Origin: an uncultured Oscillibacter sp.
GTDB taxonomy: Bacteria > Bacillota > Clostridia > Oscillospirales > Oscillospiraceae
Assembly: GCA_904393855.1 (NCBI GenBank)
Contig: CAJFNE010000096.1
Span: forward strand, 1-7,207
DNA: 7,207 bases
Direction of reading: 5' to 3'
Notes under the pieces: model-generated
What the model was told of the DNA's origin: nothing
Database searches by the model: none
Seen by the model: only the letters and a program-made list of their open reading frames with translations
In this document: positions 1 to 6,368 of the stretch, piece by piece
Position numbering within the stretch: the stretch's first letter is position 1
Layout: each line of letters opens with the position of its first letter
Translations under genes and position numbers: made by a program

Positions 1-585
1 CCGGCCGGGGGCGATGATGCGGATGGGCAGCTCCATGGTCTCCATGGCCCGGACCTGCATGGGGCTGGTCTGGGAGCGGAGCATCACCCGGCTGTCCTCG
101 TCAAAGTAGAACGTGTCCGACCAGTCCCGGGAGGGGTGTCCCTCCGGGGCGTTCAGCTTGTCAAAGTTATAGGTGGCCAGCTCCACCTCAGGACCATCCA
201 GCACCGTGAAGCCCATGGAAATGAAGATCTCCTTGATCTCGTCCAGGGCGGTGTACATGGGGTGGCGGTGGCCCAGCTTGTGCTGTTTGCCGGGGACGGT
301 GATGTCCAGAGCCTCCGCCTCCAGCCGATCCTCCAGGGCTTTTTCCGCCAGGACGGCGGACTGGGACTCAATAGCCGCCTCCACCTCCGCCCGGACGGAG
401 TTGGCCAGAGCGCCCATGGCGGGCCGCTCCTCGGCGGAGAGCGTGCCCATCTGCTTCAGGACGGCGGTAAGCTCGCCCTTCTTGCCCAGATACTGGACCC
501 GCAGGGCATCCAATTCCCCGCTGTTTCCAGCGGAGCCAATGGCCGCGAGGGCACCAGTGCGAATGGCTTCCAGTTGTTCCTTCAT
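1..585 (-). CDS. pheS: Phenylalanine--tRNA ligase alpha subunit, N-terminal part (cut by window edge)
   Basis: Alpha chain of the cytoplasmic (alpha-beta)2 enzyme that charges tRNA-Phe with phenylalanine using ATP. Only 195 residues are in view, against roughly 340 for the family, and the frame stays open to base 1. Residues 1-90 form the charged helical N-terminal arm that binds tRNA. The class II catalytic domain starts near residue 104 (LGHRHPMYTALDEI). GFTVLDGPEVE (125-135) matches the motif 1 region, and DTFYFDE (157-163) followed by LRSQTSPMQVRAME (169-182) matches motif 2. The ATG at 585-583 is preceded by AGGGAG (600-595) at good spacing. Expression should be controlled by the upstream T-box leader. 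pheT normally follows and would lie beyond the left edge. The assignment is secure from the motifs together with the Phe-type T-box. Confidence 0.97.
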   Translation of the reverse strand, partial: MKEQLEAIRTGALAAIGSAGNSGELDALRVQYLGKKGELTAVLKQMGTLSAEERPAMGALANSVRAEVEAAIESQSAVLAEKALEDRLEAEALDITVPGKQHKLGHRHPMYTALDEIKEIFISMGFTVLDGPEVELATYNFDKLNAPEGHPSRDWSDTFYFDEDSRVMLRSQTSPMQVRAMETMELPIRIIAPGR

Positions 586-609
586 ACTTTCAAACTCCCT
601 TTTTTGAGT

Positions 610-720
610 TAGGAGTGTGGAGATAGGAGATCGGAGCTGCAGTGGCCGCTGTGCGGCCCTGCTGGGATCATCCGGCTTTGCCGGATACCAAAACTTCTAT
701 CTTCTATCTCATAACTCCTA
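610..720. repeat. GATA/TATC-armed hairpin element, copy A
   Basis: Two 27-nt arms (610-636 and 694-720) are imperfect inverted repeats, with 21 of 27 positions matching and most mismatches able to form G-U pairs. They enclose a GC-rich core with two perfect small hairpins: GGCCGC/GCGGCC (644-649 and 653-658, loop TGT) and ATCCGGC/GCCGGAT (670-676 and 680-686, loop TTT). The right arm (694-718) matches 21 of 25 positions at 6503-6527 in copy B, sharing TATCTCATA, and the left arms are also alike. No coding potential is seen. It lies in the pheS leader RNA, after the attenuator and before the ribosome binding site. It resembles a small palindromic (MITE- or REP-like) repeat; that class is inferred. 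Confidence 0.7.
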
Positions 721-730
721 TCTTTGCGGA

Positions 731-770
731 AATAAAAACGCCCTCCGTCCCACCTGTTGGGACGAAAGGC
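731..770 (-). terminator. Intrinsic attenuator terminator of the pheS T-box
   Basis: On the minus strand the arms GCCTTTCGTCCC (770-759) and GGGACGGAGGGC (751-740) form a 12-bp stem with two G-U pairs and a 7-nt loop (AACAGGT). The stem is followed by GTTTTTATTT (740-731). The 5' arm lies just after the conserved T-box sequence, as expected for the terminator that competes with the antiterminator. Uncharged tRNA-Phe should prevent its formation. Confidence 0.92.
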
Positions 771-967
771 AAACCTTCCGCGGTACCACCCAAATTCGCA
801 CCTGCCGTGCGCACTTGACGCCCCGGTAACGGAGGGCGGACCGGCCATGTCTCCATGGCAGCTCCCGGGCGAACCAGACCGGACGTCCGCGGACTGGCTC
901 GCAGCCGGTGGCCAGTCCTCTCTTAGCGGCGGTTCACGGTCATTTTCCCGTTCATCGCGGATCACAA
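731..967 (-). promoter_or_regulatory. T-box riboswitch leader, phenylalanine (UUC) specifier
   Basis: This cis-acting leader RNA senses uncharged tRNA and controls transcription into pheS. The T-box core GGGTGGTACCGCGG is at 791-778. Stem I has a perfect 8-bp apical helix (GGACTGGC 891-898 with GCCAGTCC 911-918) preceded in the transcript by AGAGAG (923-918), and a basal GACCG/CGGTC pairing. The 3' side of Stem I reads CTGGTTCGCCCGGGAGCTGCC, which places TTC (873-871) where the specifier codon is expected. TTC is a Phe codon, in agreement with the downstream gene. A Stem III-like CGCCC...GGGCG hairpin and the AAGTG element follow. The start at about 967 is estimated from the promoter. Confidence 0.93.
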
Positions 968-973
968 CTAACA

Positions 974-1002
974 CTTATAACATAGAAACCGGACAAATGC
1001 AA
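974..1002 (-). promoter_or_regulatory. Promoter of the T-box-pheS transcript
   Basis: Read on the minus strand, TTGCAT (1002-997) is followed after exactly 17 nt by TATAAG (979-974). TG one base upstream of the -10 makes it an extended -10 (TGTTATAAG). Transcription would start near 967, just before the T-box Stem I. The -35 box touches the terminator stem of the preceding gene. Confidence 0.75.
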
Positions 1003-1035
1003 GCCCCAATCCACCAAAAATCGATGGATTGGGGC
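1003..1035 (-). terminator. Hairpin terminator after the 76-residue gene
   Basis: GCCCCAATCCATC and GGTGGATTGGGGC (minus strand 1035-1023 and 1015-1003) form a 13-bp stem with one G-U pair and a 7-nt loop GATTTTT. The position, 26 bp after the stop of the 1061-1291 gene, fits a terminator. The downstream side is only moderately T-rich (TTGCATTTG), so termination may be incomplete. It could also insulate pheS from readthrough. Confidence 0.7.
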
Positions 1036-1060
1036 GGACCCTGTGAAAGGACCGGAATCC

Positions 1061-1291
1061 TCAGCCGATGTCCTCCGTGGTGTGGAACGTCACGCGCTGC
1101 CTGGCGGCGTCGATCTCGCAGATCATTGCGTAGTAGGTCCGCTCAATGCGCAGATTGCCATCCTCCGTCAGGCTCAGCAGCACCAGCGCGGTCCGGTCCT
1201 CATCCAGAACGACCGCCGCCGCATCATCCCGAATGATCCGGTAGGCCCGATCAAAGACCAGAGTCCAGGTTCCAAGTGAATGGGTAAACAT
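1061..1291 (-). CDS. Small protein of unknown function (76 aa)
   Basis: I do not recognise a family. The 76-residue product begins MFTHSLGTWTLVFDRAYRII and has an alternating hydrophobic/charged pattern, suggesting a small beta-rich soluble domain. No signal peptide, membrane segment or cysteine pair is visible; the single cysteine is in YYAMICEID. It is probably a real gene: the ATG at 1291-1289 is preceded by AGAGGAG at good spacing, the frame is GC-rich and shows no rare-codon bias, and a strong hairpin terminator follows 26 bp after the stop. It lies 104 bp downstream of the large lipoprotein gene on the same strand, and I see no clear promoter in that gap, so the two may be cotranscribed. 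The function is unassigned. Confidence 0.7.
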   Translation of the reverse strand: MFTHSLGTWTLVFDRAYRIIRDDAAAVVLDEDRTALVLLSLTEDGNLRIERTYYAMICEIDAARQRVTFHTTEDIG

Positions 1292-1395
1292 GATAAGCTC
1301 CTCTCATGGATTTTGTTTTGTACCGTGGGACTTCCCCCGTGAGGGTAGAAAGACGCGGGAGGATGCCCAAAATAACAATGGCGGATGGGAGACGG

Positions 1396-2880
1396 TTACT
1401 CCAGCAGGCGGGTATCCCGGAGATCCTCGATTTCGATGGCGGCCACTGCGCCGCCGGTAATGTAGAAGGCGATGTGCTTGCCGCCGGCGTCCCCGCCGGG
1501 TTCATAGACGTAGCAGGCGTCATAGGCATCGGACTGGAAGTCCGTCAGCTCCACCGCATGAGAGTAGATCTCTTTCAGCGTGTCCACGCCGCATCCGCAG
1601 TAGAGACCCCGGGGTGTGCAGAGCGTCCCGCCGGACTGGCCATAGGGGGTGGTCGTGGACAGCCGGAACAGGTATTCCGTGCCGTCGTCCGGGCTGACGG
1701 AGTAAGCCAGCTGCAAATCCCCACAGTCCACCTCATACACCGTGCCGTAGGTGTCACCGGGACTGGTGTGGGTCACCGTACCCTCCAGCTCGTATCCCCA
1801 GGGAAAGGCGCCCTCCTGGGCCCCCAGGGTCAGCACCCGCTGCTCCCCGGGGACAATCAGGGCGAACTCCGTCTCGATAGGGCTGTCCTCAGTGACAGAG
1901 GACTCGTAGGCAGCCTGGATTTTGTCCAGCACCGCCTGCTCTGCCTCCGTCTCCGGGTGCAGGGTGCCGAGGAGTGCCGCAAAGTCCGCCCGGTCCTCCC
2001 GGTAGAAGTACCCGGCGGCGCTGTATCCTGGATCGGCCACGATGGTCTCCACGTGGGGATATTTCTCTTGGTAGGGAGAACTTTCCAGGAAAGCCAGAAC
2101 GCGCAGAATGTCATTCGGCCGCTCTAAAAAGCGGTGGGCCAACAGGTCGAAGGGAGCCTCGGCATAAGCACCGTCGGCGTGGAGCAGGTAGCACACCAGT
2201 TCCCAGTCGGAGAAATCCTGATAGGCCCCGGAGAGCAGATGCTCCTCATAGTCAAAATCGTATACCGTGCCCGCCTTCAGGTTCAGCCCGTCAGCGGGGC
2301 AAAAACTGGTGAACCGCCAGCCGCCGCCAGTGAATTCGTAGTCCAGCTCTTTCTTGGAGAAGCCCACCGTGGCCACCGGGTAGGCGTGGCCGTCCGCGTG
2401 AATCTCCTGGCCCTCAAAATCCGCCCAGAAAGTCACTGTCACGGTCCACCGGCTCTCGGCCGCCCGCACCGCTGTAACAGTTCTGTCCAACAGGCAGGGA
2501 TTGCTCCCCCGGCCGCCGCCGGTGGTGTACAGCGCCCCGTCGATGTCCCGGTACTGATCCGGAGTCATGGCGAACAGGGCATCCGTCAGCTCCGGTGTGA
2601 AGTACGTCTCCGCCAGTTCCCGCAATGCCTCCAGGGTGGGGGTCCGCGCCTCTGTCACCCGGTAGTAGGTCTGGCCGTCCGCCTGACGGGTATCTTCCCC
2701 GTTATAGGGCAGGCTGGCCAGGTCAAACCAGCTGTAGATCTCCGCGGCCTCCGTATAGGCGTCCAGCACTGCCTGGGTGGTGAGCGCATCCTCCGGGGAG
2801 GGGCCCGCCGGCTGCGCCGTTTGACTGCAGCCACCCAGCAGGGACAAGATCAGCAGGAGGGACAGATACCATTTTCGCAT
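1396..2880 (-). CDS. Secreted lipoprotein, possible IseA-like N-terminal domain (494 aa)
   Basis: Membrane-anchored extracytoplasmic lipoprotein. The N-terminus MRKWYLSLLLILSLLGGC is a short signal peptide with a lipobox (LGGC, lipidated Cys18), then an S/P/A-rich linker. That signal fixes the start at 2880 rather than an in-frame ATG 90 bp upstream, and AAGGTGG lies in front of the 2880 start. The first roughly 150 mature residues (IYSWFDLASLPYN, YYRVTEART, YFTPELTDALF, YRDIDGALYTTGGGRGSN) recall clostridial proteins annotated as IseA-type DL-endopeptidase inhibitors; this is from memory and tentative. The C-terminal part (TPRGLYCGCGVDTLKEIYSHA ... HIAFYITGGAVAAIEIEDLRD) resembles a beta-rich domain repeated in clostridial lipoproteins. 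A role in modulating wall hydrolases is only an inference. It is transcribed divergently from nnr. Confidence 0.88.
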   Translation of the reverse strand: MRKWYLSLLLILSLLGGCSQTAQPAGPSPEDALTTQAVLDAYTEAAEIYSWFDLASLPYNGEDTRQADGQTYYRVTEARTPTLEALRELAETYFTPELTDALFAMTPDQYRDIDGALYTTGGGRGSNPCLLDRTVTAVRAAESRWTVTVTFWADFEGQEIHADGHAYPVATVGFSKKELDYEFTGGGWRFTSFCPADGLNLKAGTVYDFDYEEHLLSGAYQDFSDWELVCYLLHADGAYAEAPFDLLAHRFLERPNDILRVLAFLESSPYQEKYPHVETIVADPGYSAAGYFYREDRADFAALLGTLHPETEAEQAVLDKIQAAYESSVTEDSPIETEFALIVPGEQRVLTLGAQEGAFPWGYELEGTVTHTSPGDTYGTVYEVDCGDLQLAYSVSPDDGTEYLFRLSTTTPYGQSGGTLCTPRGLYCGCGVDTLKEIYSHAVELTDFQSDAYDACYVYEPGGDAGGKHIAFYITGGAVAAIEIEDLRDTRLLE

Positions 2881-2904
2881 GGAGTCCACCTTCTTTCCGC
2901 CCGC

Positions 2905-2913
2905 ATGATAGCA
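2905..2913 (-). promoter_or_regulatory. Extended -10 promoter of the 494-aa lipoprotein gene
   Basis: The minus strand reads TGCTATCAT (2913-2905), an extended -10 with TATCAT matching the consensus at five of six bases. It would give a leader of about 18 nt before the ATG at 2880. No good -35 is seen at 16-18 nt. A perfect 12-bp palindrome, TTTCCCGGGAAA (2916-2927), lies just upstream of the -10 and could be an operator, but one 12-bp palindrome in 7 kb is expected by chance. Confidence 0.45.
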
Positions 2914-2953
2914 GATTTCCCGGGAAAAGAAGTGACGATTTGGTGACAGATGA

Positions 2954-2982
2954 TTGCAAAGCGGCCACAAGTTTTCTATAAT
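2954..2982 (+). promoter_or_regulatory. Sigma-A-type promoter of the nnr cluster
   Basis: TTGCAA (2954-2959) is followed after 17 nt by a perfect TATAAT (2977-2982). Transcription would start near 2989 and give a leader of roughly 29 nt before the nnr start at 3018. It drives nnr and probably the lipoprotein and alr downstream. Confidence 0.8.
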
Positions 2983-3017
2983 GGGGGATATCGAATAAAA
3001 AATGGGAGGATATGCGT

Positions 3018-4559
3018 ATGAGGCTGACGACGGCGGCGCAGATGCGGGAGTTGGACCGGCAGGCCATCGAGGGCGGGATTCCCTCCCTGGATCTGATGGA
3101 GCGGGCGGCGGAGGGCGTGGCCCGGGCCGCGCTGGAACTGCTGCCGGACCGCCCCGGGAAGTGCCGGGCGGCGGTGTTCTGCGGCGCGGGCAACAACGGC
3201 GGGGACGGCATCGCCGCCGCCCGACTGCTGTTCCTGAAAGGCGTTTCAGTACGGGTGTTCCTGGTGGGCAGCTATGAGAAGCTGACGCCGGATGCCCTGG
3301 AGGAGACCCGCCGCCTCAGCGAGTGCGGGGTGGAGCTGGAGCCCTTCGACCCGGCGGACCCGGACCAGGCGGCCTGGGCCAGAGGGTGCCAGGTGCTGAT
3401 CGACGCGCTTTTCGGCGTGGGCCTCTCCCGGCCCGTCACGCCGGAGTCCCCCTTTGCCGCCGCGATCCAGCTGCTGAACGGGTGCCCTGGCGCCGTGGTG
3501 GCGGCCGACATCGCCAGCGGCGTGGAGGCGGACACGGGAAAGGTACTTGGAATTGCGGTCCGTGCTGTGAAAACAATTACCTTTACACTTCCGAAAATTG
3601 GACAATTCGTGGGGGACGGTGTCCTGTGCTCCGGCCAGGTGGAGGTGCGGGACATCGGGATTCCCGCCTCCCTGGTCCGGAAAATGGTCTGTCCCGTACA
3701 GACGGTGGGGGAGGACTTCGCCAGAGCTGCCCTGCCGCCCCGGAGACCGGACGGCCACAAGGGAACTTTCGGCAAGGTGCTGGTGGTGGGCGGCGCCGTG
3801 GGATACAGCGGCGCGCCCTATCTCGCCGCGGAGGCGGCGGGGCGGTCCGGCTGCGGTCTGGTGTTTCTGGGAGTGCCGGAGAGCCTATGGCCGGTGGAGG
3901 CGGCGAGGTGCGCCGGGGCCATGCCCTTCCCCCTGCCGGAGAAGGAGGGACGGCTGAGCCGCAAGGCCCTGCCGGTCCTGCTGGAGCGGCTGGCGGGCTG
4001 CGACGTGCTGGCCCTGGGCCCCGGTCTGGGCCGGGGAGAGGCCGTGGGGAGCCTGGTCCGCAGCCTGCTGGACCGGGCGCGGCAGCCGGTGGTGCTGGAC
4101 GCCGACGGCATAAACGCCCTGGCGGGACATATAGATAGTCTGGATGGCCGGCGGGACCGGGTCACGATCCTTACGCCCCACGACGGGGAGTTCGCCCGGA
4201 TCGGCGGGGACCTCTCCCACGGGGACCGGGTCCGGGCGGCCCGGGAGTTCGCCGCGGCCCACGGATGTATCCTGGTGCTGAAGGGCCACCGGACCCTGGT
4301 CGCCGCTCCGGAGGGCAATGTGCTGGTGAATACCACCGGCAACTCCGGCCTTGCCAAGGGCGGCAGCGGCGATGTGCTGACGGGTTTGATTGCCTCCCTG
4401 CTGGCCCAGGGGGCTGCGCCGGTGCAGGCGGCGGCCCTGGGGGTGTGGCTCCACGGCCGGGCGGGGGACCTGGCGGCGGAGCGGCTGACCGCCTACGCCA
4501 TGACGCCAGAGGACGTGATCGCCGCCCTGCCGACGGCTTTCCAAGACTTGCTGAAATAG
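3018..4559 (+). CDS. nnr: Bifunctional NAD(P)H-hydrate epimerase / ADP-dependent NAD(P)H-hydrate dehydratase
   Basis: Cytoplasmic metabolite-repair enzyme. The N-terminal YjeF domain interconverts R- and S-NAD(P)HX, and the C-terminal ribokinase-like domain dehydrates S-NADHX to NADH using ADP. At 513 residues it has the usual length of the fused form. Epimerase half: GAGNNGGDG (56-64), DALFGVGL (129-136) and DIASGVEADTG (164-174). Dehydratase half: HKGTFG (247-252), GPGLG (334-338), DADGIN (361-366), TPHDGEF (386-392), and NTTGNSGLAKGGSGD (438-452) with the likely catalytic Asp452. The ATG at 3018 is chosen over the one at 3012 because GGGAGGA (3004-3010) is 7-8 nt from the former and only 1-2 nt from the latter. 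The usual DIPSGLDADTG segment has Ala for Pro and Glu for Asp here. It is first gene of a tight cluster with the lipoprotein and alr. Confidence 0.96.
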   Translation: MRLTTAAQMRELDRQAIEGGIPSLDLMERAAEGVARAALELLPDRPGKCRAAVFCGAGNNGGDGIAAARLLFLKGVSVRVFLVGSYEKLTPDALEETRRLSECGVELEPFDPADPDQAAWARGCQVLIDALFGVGLSRPVTPESPFAAAIQLLNGCPGAVVAADIASGVEADTGKVLGIAVRAVKTITFTLPKIGQFVGDGVLCSGQVEVRDIGIPASLVRKMVCPVQTVGEDFARAALPPRRPDGHKGTFGKVLVVGGAVGYSGAPYLAAEAAGRSGCGLVFLGVPESLWPVEAARCAGAMPFPLPEKEGRLSRKALPVLLERLAGCDVLALGPGLGRGEAVGSLVRSLLDRARQPVVLDADGINALAGHIDSLDGRRDRVTILTPHDGEFARIGGDLSHGDRVRAAREFAAAHGCILVLKGHRTLVAAPEGNVLVNTTGNSGLAKGGSGDVLTGLIASLLAQGAAPVQAAALGVWLHGRAGDLAAERLTAYAMTPEDVIAALPTAFQDLLK

Positions 4560-4572
4560 GAGGAAGCAAAGG

Positions 4573-5169
4573 GTGCGCAGAGGAGCTTGCGTACCAATGA
4601 TAGCCCTGTGCCTGCTGCTGACAGCCTGCGGCGGCGCGGGGGAGAGCGCGGCAGAGACAGCCCGGGAGCAGTATCAGGACATGGCCGGCTGCACCATGGA
4701 GGCCACGGTCTCCTGCGAGCAGGCAGGTCTGGAGTGGGAGGCTGTCCTGCGCTGTGAGTACACCCCCGACGGGGAGAGCGCCGTGGAGGTGCTGGCCCCG
4801 GAGACCATTGCCGGCGTGAAGGCAGTGTTCAGCGACACGGACGGCAGTTTGGAATTTGAGGGGGAGGTCCTGAATGCCGGGCGGCTCAGCACCCAGCAGC
4901 TCAGTCCAGCGGCTTGCCTGCCCCAGCTGATGGACGCCCTCCGGGACGGCTGGCTGCTGGAGGAGAATGAGGAGGAGTGGAATGACGTCCCCTGCCTGCG
5001 GCTGTGCCTGGACCAGACCGGCGCGGAGGACGGAAAGATCGTCTCCACCCTCTGGCTGCGGCAGGACGACGGGACGCCGCTGCGGGGGGAGATCGCCGTG
5101 GAGGGCGAAATCATTTTGACGGCGGACTTTACGGATTTTTCATTTTATGATACACTGGAGCCGTCATAA
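4573..5169 (+). CDS. Small lipoprotein between nnr and alr, LolA/GerS/YdcC-like candidate (198 aa)
   Basis: Predicted extracytoplasmic lipoprotein with GTG start. MRRGACVPMIALCLLLTAC is a signal peptide with lipobox LTAC (lipidated Cys19). The mature part, about 180 residues, shows alternating beta-strand patterns (CTMEATVSCEQAGLEWEAVLRCEYTP, ESAVEVLAPETIAGVKAVFSD, LPLRGEIAVEGEIILTADFTDFSFYD-like C-terminus) that suggest a LolA-type half-barrel; this is inference. AGGAGG (4558-4563) overlaps the nnr TAG and sits 9 nt before the GTG, so the two genes look translationally coupled. alr follows 22 bp later. B. subtilis has the lipoprotein gene ydcC directly before alr, and C. difficile gerS, needed for spore-cortex hydrolysis, is next to alr2. 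Position, size and lipobox fit that group, but identity is not proven by motif. Confidence 0.85.
   Translation: MRRGACVPMIALCLLLTACGGAGESAAETAREQYQDMAGCTMEATVSCEQAGLEWEAVLRCEYTPDGESAVEVLAPETIAGVKAVFSDTDGSLEFEGEVLNAGRLSTQQLSPAACLPQLMDALRDGWLLEENEEEWNDVPCLRLCLDQTGAEDGKIVSTLWLRQDDGTPLRGEIAVEGEIILTADFTDFSFYDTLEPS
5128..5156 (+). promoter_or_regulatory. Possible internal promoter for alr
   Basis: TTTACG (5128-5133), a 17-nt spacer and an extended -10 TGATACACT (5148-5156) lie inside the 3' end of the lipoprotein gene, about 36 bp before the alr start. The local sequence is AT-rich against a GC-rich background. Each hexamer matches consensus at four of six positions, so this is weak; alr may simply be read from the nnr promoter. 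Confidence 0.3.
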
Positions 5170-5191
5170 GTTTTACAAAGGAGCGGCGGAT

Positions 5192-6361
5192 ATGGACGAG
5201 ACCATTTTGCGGAGGACCTGGGCGGAGATTGACCTGGACGCCCTGGCCCACAACTATCGCCAGGCCAGAGCCCGCACCGGCCCCGCCGTCCGGTACCTGG
5301 GCGTGGTGAAGGCGGACGCCTACGGCCACGGGGCGGTGCAGGTGTCCCGGAAGCTGGAGGCCCTGGGCGCCGACTATCTGGCGGTGTCCAGCCTGGACGA
5401 GGCCCGGGAGCTGCGGCACGCGGGCATCCAGGCCCCCATCCTGGTGTTGGGGCACACGCCGCCGGAGATGACGGCGGAGCTCATTCGCCATCGGATCACC
5501 CAGACCGTCTCCGCCCAGGCCAAGGCGGAGGCCTACAGTGCCGCCGCGGCGGCGTGCGGCGGGACGCTGCGGGTCCACATCAAGGTGGACACCGGCATGT
5601 CCCGGCTGGGTTTCCTGGTGCGGGGGGAGCACTTTGCCGGCGGCGTGGAGGCCATCGCCGCCTCCTGCGCCCTGCCTCATCTGGAGGCGGAGGGGATCTT
5701 CACCCACTTTGCCGCCGCCGACGAGGACGACGATGGGAGCGTGGCCTATACCCATGAGCAGTTCGCACTCTTTACCCGGGTGTTGGACGCCCTGGCGGAG
5801 CGGGGAAGGACCTTTGCCATCCGCCACTGCGCCAACAGCGGCGCCCTGGCCCGCTACCCGGAGATGTACTTGGACATGGTGCGGCCCGGCATCGCCCTCT
5901 ACGGTGCGGGCGCCGACCGGGAACGGCTGGGCCTGCGGCCGGTGATGACGCTGAAATCCAGCGTCTCCACCATCAAGATCTTCGACCCCGATACGGATAT
6001 CAGCTACGGGCGGACGTTCCGCACCACGGGGAAGACCCGTGTGGGGGTGCTGCCCATCGGCTATGCGGACGGGCTGTTCCGGGGCCTTTCCAACCGGATG
6101 TCCGTGGTGACGGACCAGGGCCCGGCCCCCATCCTGGGCCGCATCTGCATGGACATGACCATGGTGGACCTGACGGGCCTGCCGGAGGTCCACGTGGGGG
6201 ACGCGGTGGAGCTGTTCGGTCCCCGCCAGAGCGCGGACACCCTGGCGGAAATCCTGGGTACCATCCCCTACGAGCTGACCTGCGCCGTCAGCAAGCGGGT
6301 GCCAAGACTATACATGGAGAACGGCAAAGAGGTGGAGCGCAGTCTGCGGCTGCTGCTGTGA
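5192..6361 (+). CDS. alr: Alanine racemase (PLP-dependent)
   Basis: Cytoplasmic homodimer converting L-alanine to D-alanine for peptidoglycan. At 389 residues it has the normal length. The PLP lysine is Lys40 in VVKADAYGHG. HIKVDTGMSRLGF (129-141) carries Lys131, equivalent to the carbamylated lysine of the Geobacillus enzyme, and Arg138. HCANSGA is at 212-218 and RPGIALYG at 231-238. The catalytic Tyr272 is in ISYGRTF, followed by GYADGLFRG (290-298) and GRICMDMTMVDL (316-327). All key residues are present. The ATG at 5192 is chosen over an upstream in-frame ATG at 5147 because AAAGGAG (5178-5183... ending 5183) lies 8 nt before it and the protein then starts at the family position. It is the third gene of the nnr cluster. 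No clear intrinsic terminator follows; a hairpin repeat begins 8 bp after the stop. Confidence 0.97.
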   Translation: MDETILRRTWAEIDLDALAHNYRQARARTGPAVRYLGVVKADAYGHGAVQVSRKLEALGADYLAVSSLDEARELRHAGIQAPILVLGHTPPEMTAELIRHRITQTVSAQAKAEAYSAAAAACGGTLRVHIKVDTGMSRLGFLVRGEHFAGGVEAIAASCALPHLEAEGIFTHFAAADEDDDGSVAYTHEQFALFTRVLDALAERGRTFAIRHCANSGALARYPEMYLDMVRPGIALYGAGADRERLGLRPVMTLKSSVSTIKIFDPDTDISYGRTFRTTGKTRVGVLPIGYADGLFRGLSNRMSVVTDQGPAPILGRICMDMTMVDLTGLPEVHVGDAVELFGPRQSADTLAEILGTIPYELTCAVSKRVPRLYMENGKEVERSLRLLL

Positions 6362-6368
6362 AAGATCA

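Noticed and set aside
609..974. Minus-strand open frame of 121 codons
   Set aside because: It spans the T-box leader, its terminator and the hairpin repeat, so it is non-coding RNA rather than protein.
1306..2127. Long plus-strand open frame (273 codons)
   Set aside because: It lies antisense to the lipoprotein gene, has no ribosome binding site and a composition expected from the complement of a GC-rich gene.
2916..2927. Perfect palindrome TTTCCCGGGAAA as a defined operator
   Set aside because: Its location next to the -10 is suggestive, but about one or two 12-bp palindromes are expected by chance in 7 kb, so it is only noted with the promoter.
2880..2970. Longer N-terminus of the 494-aa lipoprotein starting at 2970
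   Set aside because: The extension would bury the signal peptide and lipobox and overlap the divergent promoter; the start at 2880 has a Shine-Dalgarno and a proper signal sequence.
3885..4544. Minus-strand open frame (219 codons) over nnr
   Set aside because: Antisense shadow of the dehydratase domain, with low-complexity Pro/Arg/Gln composition.
5129..6193. Long minus-strand open frame (354 codons) over alr
   Set aside because: The His/Gly/Arg-rich translation is the antisense shadow of the well-supported alr gene, with no start signals.
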